Shown: positions 35,603-44,483 of the stretch, piece by piece | How the letters are laid out: each line of letters begins with the position of its first letter | How positions within the stretch are numbered: position 1 is the first letter of the stretch | DNA from: an uncultured Sphingomonadaceae bacterium | GTDB taxonomy: Bacteria > Pseudomonadota > Alphaproteobacteria > Sphingomonadales > Sphingomonadaceae | Assembly: GCA_947499975.1 (NCBI GenBank) | Contig: CANMQE010000001.1 | Coordinates: 1,240,001 to 1,304,000 of the forward strand | DNA length: 64,000 nt | Reading direction: 5' to 3' | Translations under genes and position numbers: made by a program | The notes under the pieces: generated by a model | Database searches by the model: none | What the model saw: only the letters and a program-made list of their open reading frames with translations | Told to the model about the DNA's origin: nothing

Positions 35603-36975
35603 GCTTCCATCTCCAGCGCGCGGCGGGCCTGCGCCACGCGTTTTCGAACCTCGTCGGGGGCAGTGCCGCCATGCGAATTGCGCGCGGCGACCGATGCCTC
35701 AACGGACAGTGCCTTGTAGACACGATCGTCGATCCGGCCGTCGATTTCCTTCAGTTCGTCCATCGACAACGCCTCCAGCGCCACACCCTTCTTCTCTGCC
35801 AGCTTCACCGCCGCACCGGTTATGTGATGCGCCTCGCGGAAGGGAATGTCCGCCTCGCGCACCAGCCAGTCTGCCAGATCCGTGGCCGTTGCATAGCCCA
35901 GTTCCGCAGCTTCGCGCATCCGGTCTGTCCTGAATGTCGCATCGGCCACCATGCCCACCATCGCGGCGATGCACAGGCGCAGCAGGCTGGCCGCTTCGAA
36001 TACCGGTGGCTTGTCGTCCTGCATATCCTTGGAATAGGCGAGCGGCAGGCCCTTCATCGTCACCATCAGCGCCATCTGGCAGCCGACGATGCGCCCGGCG
36101 TGGCCGCGAACCAGCTCGGCGGCATCGGGGTTCTTCTTCTGCGGCATGATGGAGGAGCCGGTAGAAAGCGCATCCGGCATCCTTACAAAACCGAAGGGCT
36201 GGCTGGCCCAGATGACGAATTCCTCCGCCAGCCGCGAAAGATGCAGCGCGCACTGGCTGGCGGCGGCAAGGTAATCCAGCGCGAAATCGCGGTCTGACAC
36301 GGAATCGAGGCTGTTGGCCGTTGGCGCGGCAAACCCTAGCGCCTGCGCCGTCATCTCGCGGTCGATCGGAAAGCCGGTGCCCGCCAGCGCAGCGCTGCCC
36401 AGCGGGCACTGGTTTAGACGTTCACGTGCAGCGGAGAAACGCGAAATGTCGCGCGCGGTCATCTCGTAATAGGCCATCAGGTGGTGGCCCAGCGTCACCG
36501 GCTGTGCGGTTTGCAGGTGGGTGAAGCCCGGCATGATCGAATCGGCATGTTCGCCGGCGCGGGTGACGAGGGCGCGCTGCAAGGCCTCCAACCCTGCAAT
36601 CGCCTCTTCTATGGCATCGCGGGTCCACAGCCGAAAATCCGTAGCCACCTGGTCGTTCCGGCTGCGCGCGGTGTGCAGGCGGCCGGCAACCGGGCCGATC
36701 AGTTCGGCCAGCCGCGCCTCTGTCGTCATGTGAATGTCTTCGAGGTCCCAGTCCTCGGGCACGCCATCACGCTCGTATTCGGCGGCAACCTGCTCCAGCC
36801 CGTCGATAATCGCCTCGGCATCCCCGTCCGTCACGATGTCGCAGGCCGCCAGCATGGCGACATGCGCCTTGCTGGCGGCTATGTCCTGTCGCCACAAAAC
36901 CTTGTCAAACGGGATAGAAGCATTGATCTCGCGCATTATTGCGGAGGGGCCCTGGGCAAAACGCCCGCCCCACAT
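35599..36975 (-). CDS. argH: Argininosuccinate lyase
   Basis: ArgH splits argininosuccinate into arginine and fumarate. The 458-residue product starts [14 protein letters not shown], the usual start, and has [16 protein letters not shown], the catalytic-loop signature [12 protein letters not shown] and a typical helical body. The frame is open far upstream on the strand opposite the TlpA gene; the conserved N-terminus fixes 36975. It is the first gene of argH-lipoprotein-lysA-siroheme. Confidence 0.97.
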   Translation of the reverse strand: MWGGRFAQGPSAIMREINASIPFDKVLWRQDIAASKAHVAMLAACDIVTDGDAEAIIDGLEQVAAEYERDGVPEDWDLEDIHMTTEARLAELIGPVAGRLHTARSRNDQVATDFRLWTRDAIEEAIAGLEALQRALVTRAGEHADSIMPGFTHLQTAQPVTLGHHLMAYYEMTARDISRFSAARERLNQCPLGSAALAGTGFPIDREMTAQALGFAAPTANSLDSVSDRDFALDYLAAASQCALHLSRLAEEFVIWASQPFGFVRMPDALSTGSSIMPQKKNPDAAELVRGHAGRIVGCQMALMVTMKGLPLAYSKDMQDDKPPVFEAASLLRLCIAAMVGMVADATFRTDRMREAAELGYATATDLADWLVREADIPFREAHHITGAAVKLAEKKGVALEALSMDELKEIDGRIDDRVYKALSVEASVAARNSHGGTAPDEVRKRVAQARRALEMEA

Positions 36976-36994
36976 TGCATTGGAGGATGTATCC

Positions 36995-37588
36995 TTGGCC
37001 AAGTCGCGCCTGTTCCTAATCAGCTGTGCCGCATTTGCGGCCTGTACCCTTGCGGCGTGCGATAACGGCGGGGAGGATGCTTCGCAAGAAAACGTGACCG
37101 CTGACCCGGCAAGCGAAACTATCGAACTGACCGGAACGCTGGACGAAAGCTTTGCCGGAGAGACCATTCCCGAGATCACCGTCGTCAATCCGCAGGGCGA
37201 GGAACTGCTGCTATCCGAAGTGGGCGAGCCGGTGCTGCTGAACCTTTGGGCGACCTGGTGCGCGCCCTGCGTGGTGGAAATGCCCCTGCTGGACGAACTG
37301 GCCGCCGATCTCGACGGACAGGTGCGCGTGCTCACTGTGAGCGAGGACATGCGCGGCGCCGAAGTGGTGGAACCCTTCTTCGAGGAGCGCGACCTGCCGA
37401 ACCTGCCGCAATGGCTGGACCCCGATAACGCGCTGGCCTTCACTTTCGGCGGCGGCCCCGTTCTGCCGCTCACCGTGCTTTACGATGCCGAAGGCAACGA
37501 GTTATGGCGCGTGATCGGCGCCTATGACTGGGGAACGGAAGACGCGCGCGCCCGCGTGCTGGATGCGCTGGCCGCCAGCGACACGTAG
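36995..37588 (+). CDS. TlpA-family thioredoxin-like lipoprotein
   Basis: The 197-residue protein has a lipoprotein signal with Cys22 in TLAAC and a thioredoxin fold carrying the redox motif WATWCAPC (Cys89, Cys92) and the cis-Pro region [13 protein letters not shown]. Such proteins reduce disulfides in the periplasm, for example for cytochrome c maturation or copper handling. The TTG start at 36995 is supported by GGAGG eight bases upstream. It diverges from argH, and the two starts are 20 bases apart. Confidence 0.9.
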   Translation: MAKSRLFLISCAAFAACTLAACDNGGEDASQENVTADPASETIELTGTLDESFAGETIPEITVVNPQGEELLLSEVGEPVLLNLWATWCAPCVVEMPLLDELAADLDGQVRVLTVSEDMRGAEVVEPFFEERDLPNLPQWLDPDNALAFTFGGGPVLPLTVLYDAEGNELWRVIGAYDWGTEDARARVLDALAASDT

Positions 37589-37798
37589 TCGGGCGGCGAT
37601 AGGCCCAGCTTCTCCAGCGGCGACCCTGCCAGCCCGGATAGCGCAAGCGCCTTGATACGTGGGAACGCTCCGATACGCGAGCCCGGCGCCATGGCTTGGT
37701 CGCGCAGGATCGATTTCATGGTTCTGGCGATGCAGAGGCAGTGCTGCGGCAAGGCCCGACATTCCGAAACCGACGATGGCAATATCCGATTTGCGCAT
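37589..37798 (-). pseudogene. Remnant of an FAD-dependent monooxygenase
   Basis: An ATG at 37798 starts MRKSDIAIVGFGMSGLAAAL, a perfect N-terminal FAD-binding GxGxxG strand-turn-helix. Within 25 residues the homology breaks, and in the next frame the text reads RDQAMAPGSRIGAFPRIKAL then SGLAGSPLEKLGL, which looks like the extreme C-terminus of the same kind of enzyme. About 350 codons between are missing and the two ends are in different frames. This is an internal deletion plus frameshift, not a working gene. It runs into the 3' end of the TlpA gene. Confidence 0.65.
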
Positions 37799-37869
37799 CT
37801 TTACCCCTTCCACGCGCGATAACCTTGCGCTAAGGGGCGCGCGCTACAAGCGACAGAACGCTGGTGTTG

Positions 37870-37945
37870 GGGCGATTAGCTCAGTTGGTAGAGCATCTCG
37901 TTTACACCGAGAGGGTCGGCGGTTCGAGCCCGTCATCGCCCACCA
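37870..37945 (+). tRNA. tRNA-Val (anticodon TAC)
   Basis: A complete cloverleaf: acceptor GGGCGAT/ATCGCCC, D arm TAGCTCAGTTGGTAGAGC, anticodon stem TCTCG/CGAGA with loop TTTACAC (anticodon TAC), T arm with GGTTCGAGCCC, and an encoded CCA at 37943-37945. Length 76. Confidence 0.97.
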
Positions 37946-37988
37946 GGTTCTGAAGGTGCGACGCGCCCCGCGGTATCATCCATCCATG

Positions 37989-39077
37989 TTATTTGCGCCC
38001 GCGCGTCCCTTGCGTGAGGGCCCTGTGCGCGACGAGCGGCTTGAATATCGAGCGGAGCGCGTTCTGCGCCGGCAGTTCGAGGAAGGTGTACGCCGCCCAG
38101 GCGACCAGGCTTGAGAGCGCCAGAGTGACCGGGAACCCCAGTTGCGTAGGCAACAGGCCTTCCATTATCGCGATCTCCACAAAGGTCAGCACGATCAGGT
38201 GGAGAAGGTACAGCGAATAGGAGATCTTGCCGAACCAGCGCAGGATGTGATGCCTGAAAAGGATGAATGGCCCAGCGGCAAACACCGTCAGGGTCAGCAC
38301 GATCAGCGGATACCCCACCGTGATCGGATCGAGATATTGCGGAGCGATGGGAACGCCCAGCATCCGCCGCACGCCAGGTATGGCAAGCACGGCCAGAAGA
38401 AGAGTGGCCCACACGGTGACACGGAAGAATGTGCTTTGCGCAAGAGCATCGAATTTCCTGCGCAAGACCGGATAATGAATGCCAAGCAGCGAGCCTGCCA
38501 GAAAGACGTGCAGCCATGAAAAGATCGACGAACTCAGGCCGACACCCAGAAAGGTGAGCGAAAGATACACCGCGATCTGGAACGCCAGCAGTGCAGCGGC
38601 AGCCTTGATGGATTGCGATCGTACCGCGAAGAACCAGAGTATCACGAAGACGAAATAGAAATGAACTTCCACGGATATCGTCCACAAGATGCTGCTTCCC
38701 CTGATCAGCGCGACGTTGTTCACCATCTTCAATATACTGTCTGCTTTCAGAAGAACGAAATCGAACATGCAAAAGCTCACGATTGTGAGCAACACGGTGA
38801 AATAATAAAGCGGCAGAATACGCGCCAATCTGTTGACCGCGTAATCCCAGAGCGTTTTTACATTCAGGTGTTTGCGGCAGTACAGATAGCCCATTAGGAA
38901 ACCGCTGAGACCGAAAAACAGGATGACACCCATCTTGCCCAGCCCGTCTCCGAATATCTTCGGCAGGAAGCTGTGGTTCGCTGAATGGGAAACTATGACG
39001 AGAAGCGCCGCAAATCCCCTGAGGCCATCGAGCGCGATGAGGTGGGGCGTTCGTTGAGCGCTTGCTGAAGCGGCCAT
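37989..39077 (-). CDS. Acyltransferase-3 family membrane protein
   Basis: The 362-residue protein has about ten membrane helices. It opens with the acyltransferase-3 pattern IALDGLRGFAALLVIVSH, the His being the conserved active-site candidate, and has NRLARILPLYYF and SILWTISVEVHFY, both signatures. Such enzymes O-acetylate or O-acylate cell-surface sugars using cytoplasmic acyl-CoA. It is downstream, on the same strand, of the SGNH protein and the carbamoyltransferase set, so a common surface substrate is likely. Its base composition appears less GC-rich than neighbouring housekeeping genes. Confidence 0.9.
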   Translation of the reverse strand: MAASASAQRTPHLIALDGLRGFAALLVIVSHSANHSFLPKIFGDGLGKMGVILFFGLSGFLMGYLYCRKHLNVKTLWDYAVNRLARILPLYYFTVLLTIVSFCMFDFVLLKADSILKMVNNVALIRGSSILWTISVEVHFYFVFVILWFFAVRSQSIKAAAALLAFQIAVYLSLTFLGVGLSSSIFSWLHVFLAGSLLGIHYPVLRRKFDALAQSTFFRVTVWATLLLAVLAIPGVRRMLGVPIAPQYLDPITVGYPLIVLTLTVFAAGPFILFRHHILRWFGKISYSLYLLHLIVLTFVEIAIMEGLLPTQLGFPVTLALSSLVAWAAYTFLELPAQNALRSIFKPLVAHRALTQGTRGRK

Positions 39078-39192
39078 TCTCTTCTCGTCTTTTCCTTTCC
39101 TCGAAAACTCGCGGCGATGCTAATCATTCAGCCCTTTGTATTCGTCGCGGCCCGCTGGCTCCGGTCGCGTTGGCGAAGACTGGCGGATTCCT

Positions 39193-40572
39193 TCAATTCG
39201 CCTCCAGTGATGAAATCTTGTCTTCAAGAGCGCTTGCGGCAACTGCCGATCCCGCGGGGCTGAAATGCCCATCGGCCGCAAAAAGCTGTTGAGGTTCCTC
39301 GGCATCCGCGAAGATCTGGGCAAGGTCGACCACTTCCACGCCATTGGCTCTGGCAGCTTCCAGCACGTCATTGCGCAATTCGTCGTAAAGGAAGGACTTG
39401 TCTAGCAAGCCGCGATACCGGACACCTTGCGGAATATAGACGAGAATGAAATTTCCGCCCCAACTCTGCGTCACGGCCTTGGCCCGCGCCAGCACGTCGC
39501 CATAGATGGCCTGGTCCCTGGTGATCCTGGGGTAATCGAGTCCCAGCGATCCCCAGACCTGGTTCAGCCCCAGGATATTGCGCACGAATGACGAGCGGGT
39601 GATAACATCTCCCGAGGACGTGTCCTGCGTCCACCAGTCACTGATGACATCCTGTGCGAGATCAACCTGTTGCGGGGAAACGTCCGGTTGGCCGAACTCC
39701 GCATTCAGGGTCAGCGCTTCGGCAAGCCAGGGGGTTGCCGCTTCCCGTCTGAGGTTCTGCCAGTCATTCCCCTCGAAGAATGCCATCACCACCCAGTCGG
39801 GCTGGAACTGCGTGCCATAGCGGCCGATCAGGGCAAGTTCGTAAAGCGGCCCTCCGCCGCGCATTCCGATGCCCGCCGTCTGGCTTTTCAGATCGCGCAT
39901 TTTCCCGGTGAAGGTATCGGGCCGAGGCTGGCAATGGCCCTCTACAAAGGAATCGCCGACGATCATGATCTCCAGCGGGCTATCGTAAACGGCATCGTCA
40001 TTGTTGAAGCCGAACCGGTCGGCCGTGTAGAACAACGGCTTCCCCTCGTGTGAACACAGCAGGACTTCTTCACCGGGAATGCCGCCAAGCACGGCCTCCT
40101 CCAGGCGATCGACATCCATCGCGATGGAAAGCTGCTTGCTCGTATACATTGGCGGAATGCCGGAACGCCCGCGCATGATCTCCTCACTGTCGCCAGCACC
40201 TGTGCCAAGTGTCAACGCAAGACTGAACATGGCCATGACAAGGCGGGCATTGAGAACCAGTTCGACAATCAGCAGCGCGATAAGGACGGCCGTAGCGCCC
40301 AGCCCCAGGTTCGCACCCTTGCGAGGAGGAAGCCGAAGCGCGGCGATGATGAATGCCGCGGCAATCAGACCCGGCACCCCGATATATCGCAAAAATCGCG
40401 GAAGATCGGCACCGTAGGAGGAAAAATTCAGCAAGGCGTAGGCCATGATCGCCAGGCAATAGGCAACCGGTATCAGGCACAGCAGTAACGCCAGCGCCCT
40501 GCTTGGAGATGACTGCCGGCCATCGGAATTCGCTCGCGCCGTAGCTGAGCCACGAGATGCCGGGCCAGACAT
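39193..40572 (-). CDS. Membrane protein with periplasmic SGNH-hydrolase-like domain
   Basis: The 459-residue product has three predicted N-terminal helices (ALALLLCLIPVAYCLAIMAY; VPGLIAAAFIIAAL; ATAVLIALLIVELVL), then a large domain with the SGNH block I IMIVGDSFVEG, an Asn in FFEGNDWQN and the final catalytic Asp-His in DGHFSPAGSA. This resembles AlgX/AlgJ-type O-acyl transfer proteins. Its start overlaps the carbamoyltransferase stop (ATGA). It could transfer or remove acyl or carbamoyl groups on polysaccharide. Confidence 0.8.
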   Translation of the reverse strand: MSGPASRGSATARANSDGRQSSPSRALALLLCLIPVAYCLAIMAYALLNFSSYGADLPRFLRYIGVPGLIAAAFIIAALRLPPRKGANLGLGATAVLIALLIVELVLNARLVMAMFSLALTLGTGAGDSEEIMRGRSGIPPMYTSKQLSIAMDVDRLEEAVLGGIPGEEVLLCSHEGKPLFYTADRFGFNNDDAVYDSPLEIMIVGDSFVEGHCQPRPDTFTGKMRDLKSQTAGIGMRGGGPLYELALIGRYGTQFQPDWVVMAFFEGNDWQNLRREAATPWLAEALTLNAEFGQPDVSPQQVDLAQDVISDWWTQDTSSGDVITRSSFVRNILGLNQVWGSLGLDYPRITRDQAIYGDVLARAKAVTQSWGGNFILVYIPQGVRYRGLLDKSFLYDELRNDVLEAARANGVEVVDLAQIFADAEEPQQLFAADGHFSPAGSAVAASALEDKISSLEAN

Positions 40573-42410
40573 CAGTCCAGCACGAATTCGTTCTGGTAAT
40601 CGCGCGCTAGGGCGGGATCCTGCTCGTCTTTCCGCAGCACGCAATTGCCGACGGCGAGATAATCCAGCCCCGTGCCCATGAAGCAGTGAAAGGCATCCTC
40701 AGGTGTGCAGACAATCGGCTCGCCCCGCACGTTGAAGCTCGTGTTGATCAGCACAGGGCATTCGGTGCGCTTCTCGAAAGCTGTCAGCAAATCCCAATAG
40801 CGCGGGTTCGTTTCGCGATGCACGGTCTGGATGCGTGCCGAATAGTCGACATGCGTGATCGCGGGGATCTTCGACCGGACGATGTTCAGCTTGTCGATGC
40901 CGAAAAGCTGTTCTTCCTCTTCGGTCATCTCGCGCCGACGCTCGTTCGCCACGTCGCCGACGATAAGCATGTAGGGGCTGTCACCGTCGTGCTCGAACCA
41001 ATCGGATACGCTTTCCCGCTTGATCGAGGGTGCGAAGGGCCTGAAACTTTCGCGGTATTTCACCTTCAGGTTCAGCGTCTTCTGCATCGTGGGGGAGCGT
41101 GGATCTCCAAGGATCGATCGCCCGCCCAGCGCACGCGGACCAAATTCCATGCGACCCTGCAGCCAGCCTACGGCCTTGCCCTCGGTCAATGCGTCCGCCG
41201 TCTGTTCGATGGTCGCGGTAGCATCGAGGGATTCGAACCGCGCACCAACCGAGCGAAGGCGGTCCTCGATATCCTTCTGTTCGTATGACGGCCCGAGATA
41301 GGAGCCGGACATGTCGTCGCTGCCATCCTGGCGCACCGTGCGCGGCTGGCCGTGATACTGGTGCCACGCGGCAAGGGCCGCACCCAGCGCCCCGCCCGCA
41401 TCACCGGCTGCGGGCTGTATCCAGATATTGTCGAAGATATTGGCGCGCAGCAGCTTGCCATTGGCCACGCAATTGAGGGCAACGCCGCCAGCGAGACAAA
41501 GATTACGTTCGCCCGTATCGTCACGGATGGATCGGGCGAGCCGCAGGACGATCATCTCCGTTACGGCCTGAATGGAAGCGGCAAGGTCCATCTCGCGCTG
41601 GGTGAGTTCATCTTCGGGCTTGCGCGGAGGGCCGCCGAACAGGCGGTCGAAGGCGGGCGATGTCATCGTCAGGCCGCTGACGTAGTTGAAGTATTCCTGA
41701 TTGAGATGAAACGTGCCGTCTGCCTGCACGTGGATCAGATTTTCTAGGATCTTGTCGACGAAACGCGGCTCTCCGTAAGGGGCCAGGCCCATTACCTTGT
41801 ATTCGCCCGAATTGACGCGGAAGCCGGAGTAATAGGTGAAGGCCGAATAGAGCAGCCCAAGCGAGTGGGGGAATTGCAGCTCCTTCAGGATCTCGAGCTC
41901 GTTGCCCTTGCCCACGCCGAGCGACGTCGTGCACCATTCGCCGACACCGTCCATCGTGAGGACGGCGGCACTTTCGAACGGAGAGGGAAAGAACGCGCTC
42001 GCCGCGTGGGACTGGTGATGTTCGGTAAAGAGCATCGAGCCGTCCCAGCTTTTCTTGCCATGCAGCTTGCCGAGTTCTTCGCGCAGCATCCGTTTCTGGA
42101 ACAGCTTCTCCTTCACCCAGATCGGGATCGCCATGCGGAAGGAACTGAAGCCGCGTGGCGCGGTGGCGAAGTATGATTCCAGCAGCCGCTCGAACTTCGG
42201 AAACGGCTTCTCGTAGAACACCACGTGATCGATATTGTCGAGCGTGCATCCCGCCTCTGCAAGGCAATAGAGGATCGCTTCCCTGGGAAAGCGCGGATCG
42301 TGCTTTCTCCGGGTGAAGCGTTCTTCCTGGGCCGCGGCGACGATTTTGCCATTCTCGACAAGCGCGGCGGCACTGTCGTGATAGAACGCCGATATACCGA
42401 GTATTCGCAT
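40572..42410 (-). CDS. O-carbamoyltransferase (NodU/SxtI-like, PF02543)
   Basis: The 612-residue enzyme has the N-terminal Kae1-like half MRILGISAFYHDSAAALV then AAAQEERFTRRKHD, the metal-binding His of TEHHQSHAASAFF and the C-terminal carbamoyltransferase part with GRSILGDPRSP, PFAPSIKRES and CPVLINTSFNVRGEPIVCTP. It uses carbamoyl phosphate and ATP to carbamoylate a hydroxyl of a sugar, antibiotic or toxin. The acceptor is unknown. DUF5989 and SxtJ-like genes lie upstream in the same order as their homologues beside sxtI. Confidence 0.93.
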   Translation of the reverse strand: MRILGISAFYHDSAAALVENGKIVAAAQEERFTRRKHDPRFPREAILYCLAEAGCTLDNIDHVVFYEKPFPKFERLLESYFATAPRGFSSFRMAIPIWVKEKLFQKRMLREELGKLHGKKSWDGSMLFTEHHQSHAASAFFPSPFESAAVLTMDGVGEWCTTSLGVGKGNELEILKELQFPHSLGLLYSAFTYYSGFRVNSGEYKVMGLAPYGEPRFVDKILENLIHVQADGTFHLNQEYFNYVSGLTMTSPAFDRLFGGPPRKPEDELTQREMDLAASIQAVTEMIVLRLARSIRDDTGERNLCLAGGVALNCVANGKLLRANIFDNIWIQPAAGDAGGALGAALAAWHQYHGQPRTVRQDGSDDMSGSYLGPSYEQKDIEDRLRSVGARFESLDATATIEQTADALTEGKAVGWLQGRMEFGPRALGGRSILGDPRSPTMQKTLNLKVKYRESFRPFAPSIKRESVSDWFEHDGDSPYMLIVGDVANERRREMTEEEEQLFGIDKLNIVRSKIPAITHVDYSARIQTVHRETNPRYWDLLTAFEKRTECPVLINTSFNVRGEPIVCTPEDAFHCFMGTGLDYLAVGNCVLRKDEQDPALARDYQNEFVLD

Positions 42411-42420
42411 CGATCGTCGA

Positions 42421-42570
42421 TCAGAACATCGTGTAGATGAAGGGAGCGACGGCGGTGCCTTGCGTCAGGACGATCAACAGTCCGAAAAGCAGCATGATCG
42501 CCAGGATCGGCGCGAGCCACAGCTTCTTGCGCATTTTCAGAAAGGTCCAGAGTTCTCTAGCAAGTTCCAT
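42421..42570 (-). CDS. DUF5989 (SxtK-like) small membrane protein
   Basis: This 49-residue gene is easy to miss. The product starts MELARELWTFLKMRKKLWLA, continues with a hydrophobic helix PILAIMLLFGLLIVL and ends TQGTAVAPFIYTMF. That is the DUF5989 pattern, and homologues occur almost only beside carbamoyltransferases of the SxtI/NodU type. It lies ten bases upstream of the carbamoyltransferase and eight bases after the SxtJ-like gene. A role as an accessory or anchor is inferred from position. Confidence 0.88.
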   Translation of the reverse strand: MELARELWTFLKMRKKLWLAPILAIMLLFGLLIVLTQGTAVAPFIYTMF

Positions 42571-42578
42571 GTGCGTTC

Positions 42579-43010
42579 CTAAAACTGGTTTTCCATGCGT
42601 TTGATATCGGGATCGCTCGACGTGCGAGTGATCCAGTAGGAATTGCCACCGTCAGAACGCTTCATCCTGAGAGCATCTCTTCCAAACAGTTTCATTCCAA
42701 GGCCGATCGGGACGAACAGGAGCACGTAGATCAGCCCCATGATGATGGGGTTCACGATGCTCGCGAGGAGCAGGCCGAGTTTGCTCCACGCAGCATTCGG
42801 CAGGCGCAGCGAAGCGGGCCAGACGATCGCAAGCAGGAAGAGCAAGGCGCCGGGTACGCCCAGCACCAGCGTACTGGTGGTGCCCGCGTCAAAAGCAAAC
42901 AGGCGGACAAGCGCAATCGCAAGAAGGATACCGCCGACCGTAAGTCCGAAAGACCTTTCAGACGGTCCCTCGACCTCCTGATGGTCCTCGAAAGCGTCAT
43001 GGTTGGACAT
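42579..43010 (-). CDS. SxtJ-family membrane protein
   Basis: The 143-residue protein has helices LTVGGILLAIALVRLFAF, STLVLGVPGALLFLLAIVWP and a third around IVNPIIMGLIYVLLFVPIGLGM, then GRDALRMKR and WITR. This matches SxtJ, a protein of unknown role near carbamoyltransferases. The ATG at 43010 is favoured over an upstream start at 43079 because the family begins close to this site and GGGGGAGGG precedes it. It is the first gene of the cassette. Confidence 0.85.
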   Translation of the reverse strand: MSNHDAFEDHQEVEGPSERSFGLTVGGILLAIALVRLFAFDAGTTSTLVLGVPGALLFLLAIVWPASLRLPNAAWSKLGLLLASIVNPIIMGLIYVLLFVPIGLGMKLFGRDALRMKRSDGGNSYWITRTSSDPDIKRMENQF

Positions 43011-43298
43011 TCGATCCCTCCCCCGGCGATCCGCGACAGCCTTGTCGGCAGGCGCCCTGACCGCTGTCGAAAGCTTCAATCGCGGTGGAGGGAAATGTGC
43101 AGTCCCATACGCTTAAGCACAATTGGCATTATGGAAGACGGAGAGGACTAAGGCGGTGTAACCCTAAAGTATGTGATCGCGATTACGCGCTGCTCGATGC
43201 CCGCTGATCTTGATGCTTGCGCGGCGGAAGAAGCGGGAAAATTGGAAAGTACACGCAAGGCTTCCTAAATCGTCTGCCTACCGCTGCGCCACCCCGAC

Positions 43299-44384
43299 AT
43301 GAAAGAGTTTACCTTGCCCGACATTCTTGACGCATTGCCCCTCGCTCGCGGCCCTCGCTGGCACAACCGCTTTGCGCTGGCACCGATGACCAATTCGCAA
43401 AGCCATGCCGATGGCACCTTGTCCGACGAGGAAGCCAGATGGCTGGAGATGCGGGCTGAAGGCGGTTTTGGCCTCGTGATGACGGCTGCTGCCCACGTCG
43501 AGGCTGGCGGACAGGGCTTTCCCGGCCAGCTAGGCGTGTTCGATGATCGGCACGTGCAAGCTCTCTCCCGGCTGGCGCAGCGCATCAGGACAACTGGCGC
43601 AGTGTCGTCCGTTCAATTGCATCATGCCGGGATCCGGTCCCCTGCCGATCTGGTGGGCCAGCCCGTCGGACCGTCGCCAGACGAGGAGACCGGTAGCCGG
43701 CAGCTGGAGACTGCGGAAGTCGAGCGGGTTCGAGACAGCTTCATCGAGGCCGCGCGCCGCACGGCAGAGGCAGGCTTCGACGGTGCCGAAATCCACGGCG
43801 CGCACGGATATCTCCTCGCGCAATTCCTCTCGCCCGAGCTCAACCAGCGGCAGGATCGCTATGGCGGGGATGCGGAGAACAGGTCACGCCTGCTGATCGA
43901 GATTATCGACGGCATACGCGCCACCTGCCCTTCCGATTTCCAGCTGGGCCTGCGCCTTTCGCCCGAGCGTTTCGGCCAGGACCTTGGCGAGATAAGGGAT
44001 CTCGCGGTTCGCGTGATGGAAGGCGGGAAGCTGGATTATCTCGACATGTCATTGTGGGATATCGCGAAGAAGCCGGAGGATCCCAATGTGCCGGGATCGC
44101 TGCTGGAGCAGTTCACAAGCCTTCCCCGTGGCAACACCGCGCTGGGCGTAGCCGGCAAGATCGGAGACAGGGCGACTGCACAGGGCGCCATCGATGCCGG
44201 CTGCGATTTCGTGATGATCGGCAGGGCAGCTATCCTGCACCATGATTTCCCGCGCAGGATCGCTGCCGACAGGTCGTTCATGCCTGTTTCCCTCCCGGTC
44301 TCCCGGACGCATCTCGAAGCGGAAGGCGTAAGCCCGACCTTTCAGGATTACCTCTCGAGATGGCCGAATTTCGTCGCGGAGTGA
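43299..44384 (+). CDS. NADH:flavin oxidoreductase, Old Yellow Enzyme family
   Basis: The 361-residue TIM-barrel protein has LAPMTNSQS at the FMN site, QLHHAGIRSP with the substrate-binding His, and the signature IHGAHGYLLAQFLSPELNQR followed by DRYGGDAENRSRL. A CDFVMIGRAAILHHDFP loop near the C-terminus binds FMN phosphate. OYE enzymes reduce activated C=C bonds; the physiological substrate is unknown. No good ribosome site is seen before the ATG, and the 288 bases upstream hold no gene, only a tRNA-like fragment on the other strand at about 43262-43297. Confidence 0.92.
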   Translation: MKEFTLPDILDALPLARGPRWHNRFALAPMTNSQSHADGTLSDEEARWLEMRAEGGFGLVMTAAAHVEAGGQGFPGQLGVFDDRHVQALSRLAQRIRTTGAVSSVQLHHAGIRSPADLVGQPVGPSPDEETGSRQLETAEVERVRDSFIEAARRTAEAGFDGAEIHGAHGYLLAQFLSPELNQRQDRYGGDAENRSRLLIEIIDGIRATCPSDFQLGLRLSPERFGQDLGEIRDLAVRVMEGGKLDYLDMSLWDIAKKPEDPNVPGSLLEQFTSLPRGNTALGVAGKIGDRATAQGAIDAGCDFVMIGRAAILHHDFPRRIAADRSFMPVSLPVSRTHLEAEGVSPTFQDYLSRWPNFVAE

Positions 44385-44483
44385 CCTGGCTTCCGGCGTA
44401 GCAGCAAGTTCGCGCCAGGTTCAGTTTGCCGACTGATACGCGCCTGCTGGTAACGTTGCGCGTTCGCCGCTAGTGCGCGGACC

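Noticed and set aside
34099..36297. A 732-codon plus-strand open frame across lysA and argH
   Set aside because: Antisense shadow of lysA, the small lipoprotein and argH, with no domain or ribosome site.
37502..37813. A 103-codon minus-strand gene beginning MEGVKMRKSDIAIVGFG
   Set aside because: The FAD-binding start is real but the frame soon leaves homology and ends antisense to the TlpA gene, so it was called a pseudogene remnant.
40572..43010. Part of a saxitoxin-type toxin cluster
   Set aside because: Only the carbamoyltransferase, DUF5989 and SxtJ homologues are present; none of the polyketide, amidinotransferase or oxygenase genes is nearby.
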